Shown in pieces: positions 21,788 through 34,785 of a stretch of DNA of 64,000 bases. A program made the position numbers and the translations under genes. Positions within the stretch are counted from its first letter, which is position 1, and the number at the start of each line of letters is the position of its first letter. A model generated the notes under the pieces. It was not told where the DNA came from, did no database searches, and saw only the letters and a list, made by a program, of their open reading frames with translations. Source of the DNA: Mycteria americana (Eukaryota > Chordata > Aves > Ciconiiformes > Ciconiidae); NCBI RefSeq assembly GCF_035582795.1, contig NC_134365.1, positions 129,619,577-129,683,576 on the forward strand. The letters are read 5' to 3'.

Positions 21788-24700
21788 CTTTGATCTCTTT
21801 TTAGAACTTGTCCAACTTTTCCCTTTATGGCCAACAATGTAGTACCAGATTTCTGCTAGCTGAATACATGCACTATATATATAAAAAGTAACTAATGACC
21901 TTTAAATAGTTACCAGTGGGCAATTTTTAACTCATTATAATAGTTTGAAACTATTTGGATGCCCTGTCCTCGCTGCAGTATGCAGCACATTAACATTCCA
22001 GAGCCCACAAGGACATTTACTATGAATTGCGACAGTGTTTTCCTCTGTGGCAGCTTTCAAGCCTTTCACGTGGTAGCTGAGTCCTAGTCGGAGCGACTCT
22101 ACAGTGCGGCAACATTAAGGAGCACTGGAAAAGCGCTATTGTGGGCAATATACAAGAAAACAGATTTCAGCCAATGCCCCCCTCCAAAAAAAAAAGCAGG
22201 CACCCTGGAATCTACAGAGTTCCCATTATCAGCTGGTGAAATACATTACAAATGGCAATAGCTGCCTTAAATTTCAACACGTACGCCGTCTACATCAAAA
22301 TGTGAAATAAAGGTTGCAGACTAACATTTGGAAGAATGGGGAAAAAAGCCTATTTCCTGACATAATAGTGTTGAAATCAGGATCGCACAGAATGGAATTT
22401 CACGCTGGGAAATCATTTTTTTCTGCAAATGCAAAGCTGTTAAACCGTCGTTGGGAATGATGGGCTTGTTAAGTGGGAGTCTGAGAAACCACAGTATAGA
22501 AATCGTGTGTAGCAGTATATAGGCTCTGTACGTACACACTTTGCTGAGCCCGTGGAATGGCAGAACACTGAATATGTTGGTTTTTTCCAGTTTTAATTAT
22601 ATCTTTATTTTCTGCACACATTGCCTGTATTAAGTGTAAATGGAGCCATATTATAGAATACAGCATAAAAGGAGATATCTTGCATAAGGAATAAAGGAAG
22701 AAATAGCTACTTCTTTCAAAATGTCAAATAGCTGACCTAAACTTTCCATAGGGATAAATATGTTCTAAGAATTGCTTGAGTTTATTGAAGAAAAATATCA
22801 ACAGGAGGCCATAAATCTGGAGCTTGATATAAAAAAACCCCAACTTCTATTTTATTGTTTGTTAGTCTGCTTTTAACAAGATTCCTCAGAGCACAGGGTT
22901 TTATTTTGTAAAAGCGATTAATTTTGTTTCATTTGTTTCATTGTGCATTTTCAATTTGGGTTTCAAATACTCCCCAGCTCTGAAAAGCGGAGTTGGCTTT
23001 CACCAGCCAAGTGACTGCATGTTGGAGGATGACAGACAAACTTTACTTGAAGTGATAGTTGGTGTAAGAATAGCAGCTGGAATTGTAATGGAAATAAATA
23101 GATCATATATCAGCTTCTTTAACAAGAATAAGTGTTAAAGTTTTTAAGACTGATATTTGTGGCTGAACAAAAGCTGTGGATACTTAGGAGCCCGTATGAC
23201 ACTACCTGGATCGATCAGGGAGCCGACCTTTTCAATGGGAGTTTTTGCAGGTATCAGGGCTAAATTACATCTGATTCGTTATGCCTGGTATTTCTTTTAG
23301 GCTGGTTCTGGTACTTCAGAGGTGTTTTTGATAGGGAGTGTGATGCTCAGTAAATGTGGCAGAATTGAGAAGATTTTAGTATGTCCCTTTAGACTCGAGG
23401 CCAGATACTCGGTGATCGCTGAAGACCGTGAAATCTCCTTTCCCTTGTCAGGGGCAACCTTTGCCTGGGAGAGGGTGCAGCCTCTGTGACAAAGTGCCGC
23501 CATTTGCCACCTCCTCGTGTACTGTGCACTGCTGTGGTGACTGTATTTTTTGTTGATATTTGTGCTTGTTTACAGAAAATGTTGGGAAATGGCTGTAAAC
23601 TGTAGCAGGGCTTTTAAAAAAATAATCTCTAAATCAGAAAGCGGTTTACTGTATGCTAACTGTGCAGTATGCAGGTGAAGCCGGTCTTACTACTGCTTAG
23701 AGCAGAGGCATTGCTCTTGTTCACAAGCCCAGTGAAACCTTTGTGAGCTCCTGTGATAGGGATGGTTCATGTCATTCTTCTGAACCTGGGAGACACACAT
23801 CAGCAGTAGCCTCATAGCTGGAACTGTAGCGGTAACAGGACCATGGGTAGGAGAGTATTCTGCTCGCAGACATGATCTGAACAAATGCATGAGCATTTGA
23901 GGGTTAGTTTGAGCTTTAACATATGGTTAAAGCAGTACTTCTCCAGAAAAGCCCAAGTTTAAATTGAAGCTGATGGCCAAGTCTGGTGAATTGTACAAAC
24001 TATTATTGCTGTTTTGTGATTTGTAAAAATAGACGCAAAGATCAGAGATAATTTCCTAGTCCCGTGACTGACATGAGAGTCTGATTCCCTGTAGATGAAA
24101 GATTAGTGCACTAACAGAGTCATTTAGGTTCAAATAATCACAGTATTCCATGTGGCCCCTTTGTGTTGCTTTCATATTAGAGCGACTTCTTCCTTAAAAG
24201 CTTTCTGTGCAACACTGGAAGAGAACAGTGTCAAGTAATTCTTCTGTATCCCTTTCTTGTCAAAAAGGGTGACTGGAGAAGTGACCTTCTAAGTGCAGCG
24301 TTGAAGAACTGTATTTTGTATGAACTTTGTTGTTGTTGTTAATAAAGCAGCCCTGTCCTGTAGAAGACACAATAAAGCAGATGGCTATGAAGAGCAGTGC
24401 AGCACAGCACGAAATTCCACCAAAATAATGTTTTGATATATACCCCTAGAAATACATCGATTTGGGCTTTTTAGACCAAAGGGAGGTTGTTCTCTTCAGA
24501 CAATTAGTTAATAGGCATGTTACCGTGGGCTTGTGCATTTGGCCTACGTGGGGGTTTATTAAGACAGTAGAGAACCTCAGGTTTGTGGAAAGATTTGTAA
24601 TGTTTGTTTCAGTGGAGACTATGCAAACTGATATCAGGAAAAGCTTGGCTGTTTGCATTTAGGTCAGGGGAGTTTTTTCATATTTTACATGAGAACACTG

Positions 24701-26701
24701 ATGTCAGATCCGAAGCCCACCTGGACCCTCATCCTGTCTCTGATACTGGCTGATCATAGAGGTAGGGAGGAACAGTGGACCAAGTTGAACTTGTAGAGAT
24801 ATCTCTGAAGTTTACTTTCCCAATCTCCAAAAATTTAAGAAATCCCTCCTTTGGGGTTTTGTTGATTTGTTTTTCTTGGAATAGACCTGCAAACCTCAAT
24901 GAACCCTCTTGTCAAATTGCTTATAGTAGAGCTCAAGCTGGAAATGCAATTATGTTTTGGTATTATCTCATACGTCTAGTTTCATATATGCAAAAGTGAT
25001 GAAAAATCTATAAGCCAATGTAATAATTGTGTCATATAAAATTGGCTTGAACAATGATACTGCATCAGTGGCAATGTGACACTAAAGCCTAATAGTTTAG
25101 TGTGTATTACTATAACTTAAACTTTACTTTTTTAGAATTGAGATCAATATCTTAGTGATTAACTATTTTTATGTAAAAAGTCCTTAAAGATTTTCACAAA
25201 GCAGAAACTTAGTGATAATGTCACTTAAGTTTCAACCTTTATGCATTAGCAGAACTATTTTCAGTAGTGTATAAAAAAATAAGCCAAATTATTTATTCTG
25301 AAAATGTATTATGAACCTAGTGTTTGAACTTGAGTAAGAAAAAATGATTTAAAAAATCAGGCTGATCATTGTGACATTGGAAATCTGAAATACCCTCAAA
25401 GACAACAAGTGGTCATAGTAAAGTCTTGATCTTCATCGTTCTCATCTTTTTTCATACTCACAAAATTAACTTTGACCAATTTGAATGTTTCTATTCAGTA
25501 TTGCTGTATAGCTTGAAAACTGGCTGAGGAATGAAAAAAAACCTAATGAAAAATTAGCTTGATAACATTTTTTAAAGGAGGGTTATTGTTGCTTTCTGTG
25601 CCAAAATCAGTAATGATTTACTCCACAGTAAAGATTCTTTTTTTTTTTTTTAATTTTTCTAGATTATTTTCTACTTGAAAACAGGATAATAGATAAGAAA
25701 CCAAAATCAACCTGTAATCTTGACTTAACACAATGATGGATATAAAACTAGTTAGGATCTCTGCACCTTTCAGTATAACAGTAGCTGACTTTCTTTTGAA
25801 TTAGGTCTGTTATTAAGGATTTCTGTTGACACCGGTCTGAGGCTTGCTGGTGCCTGACATGTACCTAACAGGTGATTTCTCTCTAGCCAAGAAATAATCT
25901 GCACTAGGGATAAAATCCTAAGTAAACAGAGCCCAAAGATCCATGGCATAATGTTTTCCTGGTGTAGTTTCTGTGCTATATTGTTCTTCACAGCTGCCAT
26001 GTGCAGATTCCAGTGGAAGATTCAGGTACAAGCTTTCAGAAGCACCATTAGCTAGAAATAAAAAGAAACATTGAAAAATATGGATAGAAAAGAACAACAG
26101 TGAGCTTTAGTTTGACAAGTACAAAGACGATGCATTTCAGGATGCGAAGGCTGGCTGATCCAAGCCTTACAGATGCTCAGTGGATGGCGAAAATCAATCA
26201 CAACTGATAGATTATCAAAAATCTAAACAAAAAAAAGTACATACAAACAAAATAACTGAAGAAATCATCAAAAGCCAGGAGGGTTTTTTCCTCAAAAGTT
26301 AACACACAGTAACACTTCACTGCAGACGTGTGTGAGGTCTGATTCATGAATAATCACTTAAGTGTGATTGTAAAAATAATAGAAGACATCGCTTTTTAAC
26401 AGTGGATTTTCTCATTTTGGTAGGAAAAAATATTCAGTATGACTTGAAGTCTGAAATGTAGAATAACATACACTGGAACATGGAGGGTAAGAATCATCTC
26501 CATTTTTATACGGCTATTACTCCATTTTCTCAGAAAATATTATAAATTTTAAAGTTTAAAATAGCATAACTGATGTTACCTCCTCTCAAGTAGACCACAT
26601 GAAATTTGATTAAGTGCAATTAAGAGTAATAGAAATGATTAGAAGGTTAATTTCTAGCAAAAGACTAAGACTTTTTTCTTGCAATGGTATTTATTTGCGA
26701 T
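21788..26701. other. no gene recognised
   Basis: A long stretch of unique-looking sequence. About 21960-22560 is complex and retains several CG dinucleotides (for example AACACGTACGCCGTC near 22280). It might be a conserved noncoding region, though nothing here proves that. A TGT-triplet run sits at 24326-24340 and a 14-T run at 25638-25651. No coding signature is recognised. Confidence 0.45.
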
Positions 26702-26727
26702 TAAACTTGCAATATATTGCAAGTTTA
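26702..26727. repeat. 26-bp perfect palindrome
   Basis: The 13-bp arm TAAACTTGCAATA is followed immediately by its exact reverse complement, with no spacer. After short mismatched gaps the symmetry resumes with TTGCG on the left (26695-26699) and CGCAA on the right, giving a longer imperfect hairpin. No transposon ends or target duplications are visible around it. Confidence 0.9.
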
Positions 26728-29700
26728 TTACTGCGCAATATGAATGTCAAGCTACAAAAGTGGAAGGACGGGGTATCCTGATGCTGACATTATTTAGTTG
26801 TAGAAGAATCCTTAAAAGATTTATATGTCCTGGCTGCTCAATTTCTTGAGAATTTAATTTAAACTCGGGGGGGGGGGGGAAACACGTACAATAGGGAACA
26901 GTTGTGTTCTGTCAGGAAGACAAGTGGATGAGCAAATAGGTCTTTTCCATCTGTATGGTATGTCATTCATTTCTGCCTGTTGCTGATAAGGAGAGCTTGG
27001 CCAAATGGTGTTGCCAGTTACACGAGTGTAAATCCATGACTTGAGGGTAAATGAGAACAGAACCTGGCTGCTCTCCCCATCTCTTTCTCTCTCCCTCACA
27101 CTCAGCTTCTCTGAATTGTTTTTTATTTATTTACTTTTACCTTTTTTCTTTCTCATCATTCCCTTTGCCTTTATTTTGCTTAGGTTTGCAAGATAACATA
27201 TAGATTCTCTGCCTTGTTACCAGCCTCCATGTTACACAGATCCAATGCCATTTAGCTCTACTGTCCACTGAATCCTGAAAGTTAAACAAATACACAGGGG
27301 AGGCAGAATAATATCTTAATCTGTCAAAATCCTCTCTCCTGTCATTTTTTGTGATCATCTCTGTGTACATGTACCTTCATTGTTCATAATAATTTTTGAC
27401 AGTTGTTCCTGATTGACAGTAATAGCAAGGACAATGTGCCAGGACTTTATCATGATAGTCAGTGGAAATCCGTCATGCTGTCTTCGTAGCTTTGACCTGT
27501 GGCAAGTGAGAGGGACTGGGAAATAAAGATTGATCTCCTTCCCTGAGCATCTTATCTTTATTATTTTTTTCACATTCTTTTTACTTCTTTTTTCATAACA
27601 TTCCTCAGTTGGTCTTTTCAGTTTTTCCTTTCGTTTCCTAAAATACTTGCTCTTCCTTGTTTTCCCCTATGTACACCGCTCTTGGAAAATTTTCCTGCTC
27701 TTACCAATCTCATTTACACTTTCTTTTCACATTCTTGAATTTCCTTAGGCTATGGTTTTCTCTGCCTCCATAGCCGCATCAGAGAAAGGTGTTTTGGAAG
27801 GTCACATACTGTCCCTTCATGACCCCTGTGTAGGAAAGCAGTGAAAACTTCTGTTTTCTCCTTCTATTTTTGCAAGCCTGTTTCCGAATCACCCCCAACA
27901 GGCACGTGGATGTACTGCAAGGACCAGGCCATGGGCAGGTGCTCCTGCCCAAGAACCTGGTAGATATCTGGGGATCCCAGCTCAGTTCCCAGACTAGCCA
28001 AGTTAGCCAAGTGCCAAAGGAAAGCCAGAACCTCTGCCCTTGGTGGAGCCAAGATGTCAACTCTAGCGCTCTTTGAAGCAGGTGAATAAATGTTTCAGTA
28101 TAACTCAGGAACTTCATTTAATAGTTTAACTATTCTTTTAGCTTTTTTTAAATAGGGTATGGAATGAAAAAAGCCCTTCAATGCAAGCATCTTGCACACT
28201 AATGAGATCTGCAAGGTGACAAGAGATAGTACAATAGTTCCTCAGTCCTTTGTAAAATGCCCAAAGGTTCTACCCAAGCAATAAATTAAATTTATCTGTT
28301 AAATCAAAGTCTTTTTAAAAATTAAATGCAATGGATGATTTTAGTAGCTTTTTTATTATCACAGAGATACTTTTATAGTGCTCTATGAATGTTTTTTTTT
28401 TTCTTCAATGTCAGTGAAACTTCATTTGATTAAAACCAGATTTGGTAAAAATGAATTCCTTTTCAGGCTGACATACTGTACACTGAGATCTAGTCTAAAT
28501 ATATTTCAAGGTATTCAAGATATTTTTTATTAGTACAGTTAGATCAATTTCACCTAATTTTGGCTACCTAAAATTAATCATCTGCATTTCCACTGTAGTC
28601 AGAGGAAAAAGAATGGCAGGTATTAAGGGTGATCCTTATCACCTATATCTTAAATACCAAGGGAGAGATAAATCCTCCTCTAAAGGCACCTTTCCTTCTT
28701 GCCTGAGTAGAGAGGGGGCTTAGGCAACTATTTTAACCTACAGTCCTAGTTTTGAGCTGGTTAATTTACCCCTAAATGTTCGTGTTTGGCATATTTTGTA
28801 AGGTGTGAAGAGAAGGGCAAGGTCTGTGATAGAGAGGGTAAGATTCTCCCAAAGGGTCAGAGTCATACCAGATCAGACTCAAGAACTTCGCATGTGCTGA
28901 CATTTCCTGGTCTGTCAGGTCACTCCTGTTGCACAATTTTAAGGGATTACTAAGAACAATATGCTCCTAGACGGTGTAAATCACAGGTGACTAATTTTTC
29001 CCTTTTCCAAAGCTTTTTCCATGCTTTTATCTTGTTTGGCTTCCATAATGTGTGTGGGGAAAAAAAATCTTTTTATTATTAATGCAGAGCGTAAGTATTT
29101 TTTTGCAAGAGGCAGTTAGTCTCCATTACACATAATTGACCAATTACTGTGTCAACACACAAAGTAAAAAACATGACCCATTTTGATATTTCCTATTGGT
29201 ATTACACACATTTATTACATGTGCTAAATGAATTACTTATTTTCCATCAAGGCAGGAGACTAGAGAAGATGAAATATTCTCTTTTAGTTTAGCAAATATT
29301 GTGTATATGTTTATTTACAGGTGTGAAATACAGACAATTTAGTATATTTGTCTTATTTATTTTTAGAAAATTTAAAATTGTAATTTCTTAGGGATGGTTT
29401 TCTTAACCTCAGGCCACTGAGTTTTTGCCACTTGTTTTACATTATCCAGGAGCATAAGTAGGAGGAGAGTTTAACATGAAGCACTTGTTTTTTTCATGTT
29501 CCCATGGAAAATCTGAGGGAAATGTCATCTCGACACATATTGCTGGCTGAAATTCCATTCTGCCTGAGAACCCCAGTGTTCCAGATGATAATTTTGTCTT
29601 AATGGACAGTTGTAAACTAAGAGACCACCTTAAGGCATTGCTTTTCTGTAATTAGCAATGTTTTTCATCTCTTATTTTAAAAACCAGTACATGAATAGAA

Positions 29701-32700
29701 ACATTAATTCAGTGCATAAGCAAGGCTTTGATTTTTTGATTGAAATTGCAAATATGAGTTCTAACATCTTGTTATTTGAGATAGTGTCTCTTAATAACTG
29801 GACTTGGATGAACATTTCCAGTACTTCAGTTGGATGATTTTATTAGGATAAAATATAAGCAAACAAACATAAATAAAAACTTGAGCTCATAAATTACAAG
29901 ATACCGTATTTTATGGACAGAATATAATATATAAAAAATTGTAAAAAGAAAATATAATTATTTTGCATAACACTGGATTGTAGAAGATTTTTCTTGTGTT
30001 TATAAATGAGAAGAAACTCTAGAAATAGTATCCAAGATCTGTCATTTTATGTGACAATTCAAGTCCAGTTTTTTGTTAGTTTTCTATGGATCCAAAGATG
30101 TGAGTTCAAGTTTTGCTCATAACAATGACCAATGACATATCTACCCAGCTGCAGTGACATGTATCTTGTTTTAAGATTGGGCAGATTTATCCCTCTCTGA
30201 TATGTTTGTTGGCTTCAGACAATTTCATTGCATAACAAAGTTTTGGTTGGACCATGCATTAGATTAGAGTTGGTGCTCAGTCTAGGGTGTACAAGAAATA
30301 TGAATAAAATTTTTAAAAATCCTCAATACTAGTGGAAAGAGAAATCTTCAACTTTTTCTTCTTTTCTTCCTATGAGTACTGTTCATAAATTTTCTTATTT
30401 GAAGATGAAATTATGGCTTTTCCTGTTCTCCCATGTGGGGCCTGAGGAACTGGTGACGTTTTTTTGCATATGGCAAGAGAGACGACGTGTGCTGAACTAT
30501 ATTTTCTCAACATAAACTTTTTATTAAAAAAAAGATGTAAAATGCTTTAGAAATCTGTAAGACGTGTACAATGGGACCCATTGTATCTGGGCTACAATTA
30601 GACACAAGTGAAGAATTTGATTTTGCTTTCACCCTGTTAACTCTAAAAGCCAGATAGAAAAACAGGGTTAGTCCTGGGAGTCCTGCAAGCTTGAGTCTGG
30701 CATCTGAGAGCATAGATAGCATCCATGGCTGTCACATCCTTCTTCACGTGTCAGTGTAGGAAGCAGCATACAGATCATGTTCTCCAGAAACATCACCAGT
30801 ACTCTACGGGTTTCTGAAGAGATCATCCCAGAAATGTACTTTCTGCCATTATGGTGAGTAGACCATAAACAGCAGGTTTTGTGATGCCCTGAACGTAGTG
30901 ATGGAGCACCATGCAGTGATTTCCACCTTCTTTCCCGAGCCTCTTATCAGCTTTACCTCCACCCAGGCCAGTAATTGGAACAGGTCATCTGGGTTAAACA
31001 TGGGCTTGGAAACTTTCTGAAAGAGTTTGTTGTCTCTATCCTTGGTTTTATGTCTTATTTTCTCATAAACATCGTTGATGCTGAGTGGCTATAGTACTCA
31101 GGTAGCCTCCTCTAATAGGAGCGCATGCATTTTGGAGATGTTTTTCTTACATTAAACACAACACAGTATACCTAGCACAGTACGTCCCCATTGCGCTTCT
31201 ATATGAACCTATTACTTTTCTTGAATTGAGGTTTATACGTAGTAAAAACCTCCATTTACCAGTAAACAAATTAATGTAACTAGACCTCTGTTTTCTCCTG
31301 GCATTAACCAGGATGCTTTCTGACAGAGAGCAGCACAAAGAAAATTAGCAGAATGAGGATGGAGCCATGAGAGCTTTCCTTGCCCTCACAGATGACTTGC
31401 TGAAGTCAGGCTTGATACAAATTGGCATAGCAATGTAGGGGACTCACAGGGCCTCTATGTTTGTTCACTGTCATCAGCCTGGTATTTCTTATAAAGACTC
31501 AATTTTGCCTAGACCAGACGTTGTCTTCCTTTCAGATGATGCTGCAGAATATTTAGTAATTACGTTTGCATGAAGTTGAACTCACAGCTGTCTTTTCAAA
31601 TCTGACTCAGGTTGCACGTGACTAGTATTTCCTGGATCAGAGAAAGGATGGCAGCACTGAACCTGTAAAATACCAACACAGAACTAGCAAAAAAAGCCCT
31701 TCTTGAAGTCAGTGACAAATGTCAGGAAGTCAGCAGCAAGGTAGTCACTAAGTTAAATGGGGCCAAATTTCCACTAATTTTTAAGTAAAATAAACCAACC
31801 AGACAAAAAACCCTATAGCCCCATTTCTGCATAAGTTCTGTTCTCCAAATCATGGTAAATGCTACCAAAAAACTCTAAGTAAGTCCTTACAACTTTTGCC
31901 TCCTTTCTACACTGCCCTGTGTGCTCAGGGCACTTGCTATTTGGAAAGCATCAGTCTCCAGAAAATAAAACACAAAAAGTGACAACCCATAGGACTTTGA
32001 CAATTTTCTTTTTTCAAAATGTCTCACAGGAAAATTTGTTTTGTTCTGAAGCCAAATTAATTGTGTGTGAAGTTGTGCCATGAAAGAAAATATACATTCA
32101 AATTCCTTATTTTATTAATCCAATAGCAATGCAAAATTTTAACCATGTTATCAAAATGAATCATATGCCTATCTCCAAATGGCAAAATAGAGGAACTATA
32201 TGTCCAGAATAATCTTTTTTTCCTTTAAAAAAGGCTTCCCAAAGTAAGCATTATTTATAGTCAGTTTAGTGCCTTTAATTTCACTTTCTACATTAACAAA
32301 AAGTATGCAGGAATAAAGAATTTTATTAAGAAAGTATTTTAGAAATAATTAGTAAATAATTCAAATATAATTTGAAAATAAAGCCAGATCTGTCTACAAC
32401 TTGTAAATGTCAAGCTAAACTCATGCTTTATTGAGACATTGGGAAGCATCATTTTCCATTGCTAGACAATGGAATATTGTATAGGTTTTAGCAATTAAAA
32501 TGGTATGGTATGTCAGTTGACAATAAACTCTATGATAAATATTTCTTCAAGCAGTAATACAATTTTGATATTGCATCTCTTTTTGGATTATTTTGACTTT
32601 TAATATGCAGTTTAGGTAGTAGGAGGTCATAAGAAGGACAAAGAAACCTTTAAGCATTGTGTTGATCTGACCTAGCATTGCCTTCTGTTCTCTGCAGTAA

Positions 32701-34270
32701 TAATGGCAAACAGATATTCTTTTTATTCTAAATAAAGCAAACCATGCCAGTTAATAAATTTTTCATGCACAGACAGCTGGGTCAAACGGGAACTCCCTCT
32801 TGAGAGAGAATTAGAGGAAAAGAATTGAACTTTCATACAGCGTATTTAAAAAAAAAAAAACAAAGTGGAAAGAAAATCAGTCCCTTTTTATTAGGACTAT
32901 TTGGGTGATGATTGGGTAGGATTCTTTTTCTGCTTTTACAGTTTTATATCATTATTTAATTTGTGATAATTATTGTGTAAAATGTTGCTTTCTATACATG
33001 AGTCCAGAAACCAGAATACAAATTTAAATGGGAAGTGATTTTTTTGTAATGATCTCTTCTGGTGACGGCTTTTACAACGGTCACTGAGCCTGTATCTGAT
33101 AACTATGCTATGTGTGAGAAATAAGCTAAAAAGCCTTAATAGAAGTTAATCTCAGGCTAAGCCTTGTCCTTGCTCTCTCTACAAGATTTTTGAATACAAA
33201 ACCCTGTGGATGAGACTGTCTGTGCAGGATTCAGTGTGGCATCTCCTGTGGTCTTGGTTACGATTTTGTATGCAGGTGCTGTGGTTGATGAGGTTGATGA
33301 ACAATAACCGCATATGCAAGTATTCAGGGAAGCGCAAAATTTCTAGGCAATTTACACTCTCATGTGCTCTGTTCGGAAACTCGGCTCTCAAATTACAGCT
33401 AATGAGCAACAATGGGTGCATTTGTGGGTATGAATAAAGGGATCAGAGAGGAATTTACATCATCCAGCTTTGACATTATTTAAATGCCTAGATTGGGATA
33501 CTGGGCTCTCTATGCACTTAATGGAGGGGAAGACTTTCCATCCTGAGCGTGCATCTAAAAGACGCAACAGGTTTGCGAGACGGCATGACACAGTAGGCTG
33601 TGGTCTTCTGACTGCCCGGCTGTGCAGACCAAGGGATCCAGCTGCCTTGTGTGCACGGTGGTCGCACAAGGCCAGGCATCCTGGCTCCTTCTTCCTGGGA
33701 AGATGGATGTGTTGCAGGGAAGAGGGAGGTGATACATTCTTGGATCTTACTTTCAGATAGAGTTGAAATCTACTTGGGATGCTCAAAGGGACTCCAGGCT
33801 TGGGAACTATTTCTTAATCCGATAGTGGAGATACAGTTTGAATTATCCCTTTTATACCCTATTTAATGTGAAGATGAGTTGGGCTTCTAATTTATGTATC
33901 CAGGCTCAACAACATGAGTATTCTCAGAAAAGTCATATGTGGCAATCATAAACTAAAATTAAATAAAAATATATCATAATATAGCATGGTGTGATATGTT
34001 CTTCAAGGTGATTTTGCATAACTAATTGTCCAAACAGACTGTATGACAAAGGCCTGATGTATCATACAGATTGGCAATATGACTGGTATTTTACGTCTGT
34101 TAATGTCAGTGGGGTGGGCAACTAGGAGATCATATTTAGAGATATTTAAAACAAACTGTACGTGCAGTTGCATGATTAATCAGTATTTAGTTATGAACAC
34201 CAGTTGCAGTATGATTTCATTATACAGCAAATTGTCCTGCAATCAAATTCTGCCCCTCTTCTTCCCTCAG
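26728..34270. other. no gene recognised
   Basis: A long AT-rich stretch with no repeat family that I can place and no coding signature. Overlapping short frames occur at 27779-28117 (minus) and 27870-28076 (plus) in a GC-richer patch, and at 33460-33786 on both strands. All look incidental. A 13-A run lies at 32848-32860. Confidence 0.45.
26867..26879 (+). repeat. G13 homopolymer
   Basis: Thirteen consecutive G following AAACTC. Homopolymer runs of this length are prone to length variation and sequencing error. Confidence 0.9.
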
Positions 34271-34306
34271 GCAGAGGTTTTTGTAAAGTCATGTGAAAAA
34301 TGTAAG
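34271..34306 (+). CDS. candidate 36-nt microexon, gene unknown
   Basis: A strong acceptor (pyrimidine-rich run from about 34249, ending CTTCCCTCAG at 34270) is followed by 36 nt and a near-consensus donor, TGTAAG|GTAAGAAA, at 34306/34307. The interval is a multiple of three. Only one of the three frames is open, encoding AEVFVKSCEKCK in phase 0, so its inclusion would insert 12 residues without shifting frame, as vertebrate neuronal microexons do. The host gene is not visible in the window, so this is an inference from splice motifs. A chance pairing of good sites is the main alternative. Confidence 0.25.
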
Positions 34307-34462
34307 GTAAGAAATGACTCATAGAAGAGTTGTTGGTTGTCAGGAAGTGAGTATTGTGTCTTAAATTTTCATTTATTTCCATTATCTTTTAGAGTGGTTT
34401 TATTGTTCGCTTTCCTGTTATGTTTTTAATCACTGGAAAGACCATTTTCAAATATTAGAAAC

Positions 34463-34700
34463 ATGGACTCGTGGAATGATTTAGGTTGGAAGAGGCCTCT
34501 TGAGGTCATCTGGTCTAAAATCTCTTCCCAGGTTGGCTGCTGAAATGGAGCTTCAGGGCCTTGCCCACTCAACTTCTGTGTATCTTCAGGGATGGAGATC
34601 CCTGTGCCAGTATTTGACTACCCTCACACTGAAAACTTTTTTTTTTATATAACATCTAACTGGAATCCCCTGGGTTCTAGTTTGTGCCTGCTGTCTCAAC
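34463..34700 (-). mobile_element. CR1 LINE 3' end fragment
   Basis: In minus orientation the plus strand reads GACTCGTGGAATGATTTAGG, then TTGGAAGAGGCCTCTTGAGG, TCATCTGGTC and further CR1 3'-end sequence to about CCCCTGGGTTCTAGTTTG near 34685. It covers the 3' untranslated region and the last part of ORF2. The copy is short and 5'-truncated, as most CR1 copies are. Confidence 0.85.
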
Positions 34701-34722
34701 TTCAGATTTTTTTGATAGACAA

Positions 34723-34785
34723 CTCCTCTTCTTTCTCCTTTCTTCTTTCTCCTTCTTCCTTTACTTGGCCAACAGGCCAAGTAAA
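34723..34785. repeat. 40-nt pyrimidine tract plus hairpin
   Basis: Positions 34723-34762 are uninterrupted C/T. Overlapping its end is a perfect inverted repeat: TTTACTTGGCC at 34760-34770, loop AACA, GGCCAAGTAAA at 34775-34785. The pyrimidine tract could form a triplex and the hairpin a cruciform. The structure lies just upstream of the CR1 copy in that element's orientation. Confidence 0.85.

Noticed and set aside
29070..29098. Acceptor-like ATTAATGCAG followed closely by GTAAGT
   Set aside because: Three bases separate the acceptor from the donor, so it fits neither an exon nor a recursive splice site.
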